NCBI GenBank assembly: GCA_028687155.1
Contig: JAQUAR010000033.1
Coordinates: 1-9,627 of the forward strand
Source: Methylacidiphilaceae bacterium
GTDB lineage: Bacteria > Verrucomicrobiota > Verrucomicrobiia > Methylacidiphilales > Methylacidiphilaceae
DNA: 9,627 nucleotides
Reading direction: 5' to 3'
The notes under the pieces are model-generated. The model worked only from the letters and a program-made list of their open reading frames with translations. It did not search any database and was not told the DNA's origin. Numbering within the stretch: position 1 is the first letter of the stretch; every line of letters starts with the position of its first letter. Below, one piece after another: positions 6,095-9,627 of this stretch. Both the position numbers and the translations under genes were made by a program.

Positions 6095-6860
6095 CTTTCT
6101 CGTCGTCGACGTCAGCAATTCCTTTACGAAAGTTGCAGCCGTCCGGAGGGGCCGGCTCTGCGAGCTTCAGCGGAAGGCGACCGCGGAACTCGACGAGCCC
6201 TTTGTTCTTTCCTTGGCCGCTCTCTATCCGTCGGTGCCGCTTGTGCTGGGGAGCGTAGTTCCGTCCCGAACCAGCTTGTTTTCCTCCGTTTTTGCCAAGG
6301 CTCTCCTTCTCGTCCATGGACGGGCGCCGCTCGGCTTCCCCATCGACTATCCGAATCCGGCGGAGATCGGGGCGGATCGGCTTGCCAATGCGGCTGCCGC
6401 ACTCCACTTCTGGCAGCCTCCGGTCGTCGTCATTGATTTCGGGACTGCAACCAACTTCGATGTCGTGGATGCCTCGGGCGCCTTCTGTGGAGGAGTCATC
6501 GCGCCCGGGCTCGACCTGATGACCTGCTACCTGCACGAGCGAACCGCGCTTTTGCCGAAAGTGCGTCTGAGAGAGCCAAAGCGGGGTTTCGGCCGGAGCA
6601 CGGTCGAAGCAATTCGCGTCGGTGCCATCCACGGGTATCGGGGAATGATCCGCGGCCTGCTCGAGGGAATCTGCAAGGACCTGGACGTGGAGCAGTTGAC
6701 CGCCGTAGCGACGGGGGGTCATGCAGCTCTGGTGGTGCGAGGATTGCCGGAAGTTTGCGGCGTGCGGCCGAATTTGACCTTGGAAGGGCTCCGCGTCGTG
6801 GGAGAAAGATGGCTGATCGGGCCTCGTCCGGGAAGAAGAGCTTCTCCCCGTTCCCGTTAG
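6072..6860 (+). CDS. coaX: Type III pantothenate kinase
   Basis: Phosphorylates pantothenate with ATP, the first committed step of CoA synthesis; CoaX enzymes need a monovalent cation and are not inhibited by CoA. The 262-residue product has the ASKHA-fold motifs in order: phosphate-binding VVDVSNSFTK (11-20, Asp13), GADRLANAAAA (100-110, with Asp102-Arg103), VVIDFGTATNFD (119-130), GGVIAPGL (140-147) and ATGGHA (213-218). Two positions differ from the common consensus: the first motif reads DVSNS rather than DxGNT/S, and TATNFD replaces TATTFD. The start is ATG 6072, preceded by GAGGAG (6059-6064) at 7 bases; the ribosome site lies inside fabZ. The 23-base overlap with fabZ indicates coupled translation. 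The gene ends inside an inverted repeat shared with yajQ. Confidence 0.93.
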   Translation: MRKSLPADFLVVDVSNSFTKVAAVRRGRLCELQRKATAELDEPFVLSLAALYPSVPLVLGSVVPSRTSLFSSVFAKALLLVHGRAPLGFPIDYPNPAEIGADRLANAAAALHFWQPPVVVIDFGTATNFDVVDASGAFCGGVIAPGLDLMTCYLHERTALLPKVRLREPKRGFGRSTVEAIRVGAIHGYRGMIRGLLEGICKDLDVEQLTAVATGGHAALVVRGLPEVCGVRPNLTLEGLRVVGERWLIGPRPGRRASPRSR

Positions 6861-6894
6861 CCTGCAAGGCACGCTGGCGAGATCGGCAGGCTAA
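6857..6894. terminator. Inverted repeat joining the ends of convergent coaX and yajQ
   Basis: TTAGCCTGC (6857-6865) and GCAGGCTAA (6886-6894) form a perfect 9-bp stem with a 20-base loop. The left arm contains the coaX stop TAG (6858-6860) and the right arm the complement of the yajQ stop TAG (6891-6893). Position between two converging genes fits a bidirectional terminator, but neither side is followed by a T-tract, so termination would be non-classical. It could instead protect 3' ends from exonucleases. Confidence 0.45.
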
Positions 6895-7376
6895 TCCCGG
6901 AAGTTTTGAAAGGAGAGTGCGTGGGGGAATTCCTTGGCGCGCAACGCGGCAATGACTTGCTGGAGATCATCTCGGTTCTTTCCCGTGACGCGGACCTCCT
7001 CCCCTTGGATTTGTGCTTGGACCTTCAGCCCCGTTTCTCGGACGGCACGGGTGAGAACGCGGGCGGCCTCAGAGTCGAGACCCTGCTTGACGACGAGTTC
7101 TTGGGAAGCCTTCCCCGTCGAAGAAACCGAAGGAGGCTTGATTTCGATATTCTTCAGGCTCACGTTGCGGCGGGCCAGCTTTCCCAACAAGAGTTCTCGG
7201 ATCACCGAGAGTTTGAAGGCGTCGTTTGCTCGTAAAAGGAGGGTAGGGCGCTCATAGTCGATTTCGGCGCCGGCCCCTTTGAGGTCGAAGCGGGTGGCCA
7301 TTTCCTTGCGTGCTTGATTGAGCGCATTCGCCACCTCCTGCTCGTCTACTTCTGAAACGATGTCGAACGAAGGCAT
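6891..7376 (-). CDS. yajQ: YajQ-family nucleotide-binding protein
   Basis: A small cytoplasmic protein of two ferredoxin-like domains. E. coli YajQ binds nucleotides and a Xanthomonas homolog has been described as a cyclic di-GMP effector; the exact role here is unknown. I start at ATG 7376 (161 residues) because it gives the conserved N-terminus MPSFDIVSEVD; a GTG at 7391 would add five residues. Conserved features: ATRFDLKG (27-34), the GLDSEAARVLTRAVRETGLK helix of the second domain, VQAQIQGEEVRVTGKNRDDLQ strand-helix, and the C-terminal FQNFRD. Length matches the family (about 160-165). It is last in the ligA-lysM-yajQ series, 68 bases after lysM, and its stop lies in the hairpin shared with coaX. 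Ribosome binding signals before either start are weak. Confidence 0.95.
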   Translation of the reverse strand: MPSFDIVSEVDEQEVANALNQARKEMATRFDLKGAGAEIDYERPTLLLRANDAFKLSVIRELLLGKLARRNVSLKNIEIKPPSVSSTGKASQELVVKQGLDSEAARVLTRAVRETGLKVQAQIQGEEVRVTGKNRDDLQQVIAALRAKEFPHALSFQNFRD

Positions 7377-7444
7377 CGTTTTAGTTTCCACAGGAGAGGG
7401 CTGCGGAGCAACCAGGAAAGTTCCCGATCGGCTCCAAAGCGAGT

Positions 7445-9627
<2,183 letters not shown>

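Noticed and set aside
6042..6872. 276-codon open frame antisense to coaX
   Set aside because: It mirrors coaX, which has all family motifs; the antisense product shows none.

Overview
The window looks like ordinary, gene-dense chromosomal DNA from a GC-rich Gram-negative bacterium. There is no sign of plasmid, phage, transposon or CRISPR sequence. A member of the Verrucomicrobiota, possibly a Methylacidiphilum/Methylacidimicrobium relative, is my best guess. It rests on general resemblance (gene mix, variant CoaX motifs, a tiny lysine/arginine-rich protein before a NYN-domain gene) and is an inference only.

The layout is three transcription blocks. Block A (minus strand, 3812 down to 1) holds a 35-residue basic protein, a YacP-like NYN-domain putative nuclease, tryptophanyl-tRNA synthetase (trpS), a possible 26-codon ORF, an AroQ chorismate mutase fused to a shrunken prephenate-dehydratase/ACT-like region, and an unrecognised Pro-rich, single-membrane-span, coiled-coil protein cut by the window edge. 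Block B (plus strand, 3994-6860) holds an HtrA/Deg periplasmic protease with two PDZ domains, a FabZ-family hydroxyacyl-ACP dehydratase and a type III pantothenate kinase (coaX). Block C (minus strand, 9627 down to 6891) holds NAD-dependent DNA ligase (ligA, 5' end outside the window), a secreted LysM protein and yajQ.

Blocks A and B diverge from a 181-base spacer (3813-3993) that contains a perfect TTGACA facing block A. Blocks B and C converge on a 9-bp inverted repeat (6857-6894) whose two arms contain the stop codons of coaX and yajQ. Several adjacent genes overlap: the aroQ and downstream stop/start overlap (ATGA), fabZ/coaX by 23 bases, ligA/lysM by 20 bases. This suggests operons with translational coupling.

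Functionally the genes cover aromatic amino acid metabolism and tryptophan charging, RNA metabolism, envelope protein quality control, fatty acid and CoA synthesis, DNA ligation and cell-wall binding. FabZ and CoaX are thematically linked because CoA supplies the phosphopantetheine arm of ACP. The most notable item is the aroQ fusion: its mutase residues are intact, but the dehydratase part has lost its signature motif and much of one lobe. I found no convincing new multi-gene system.
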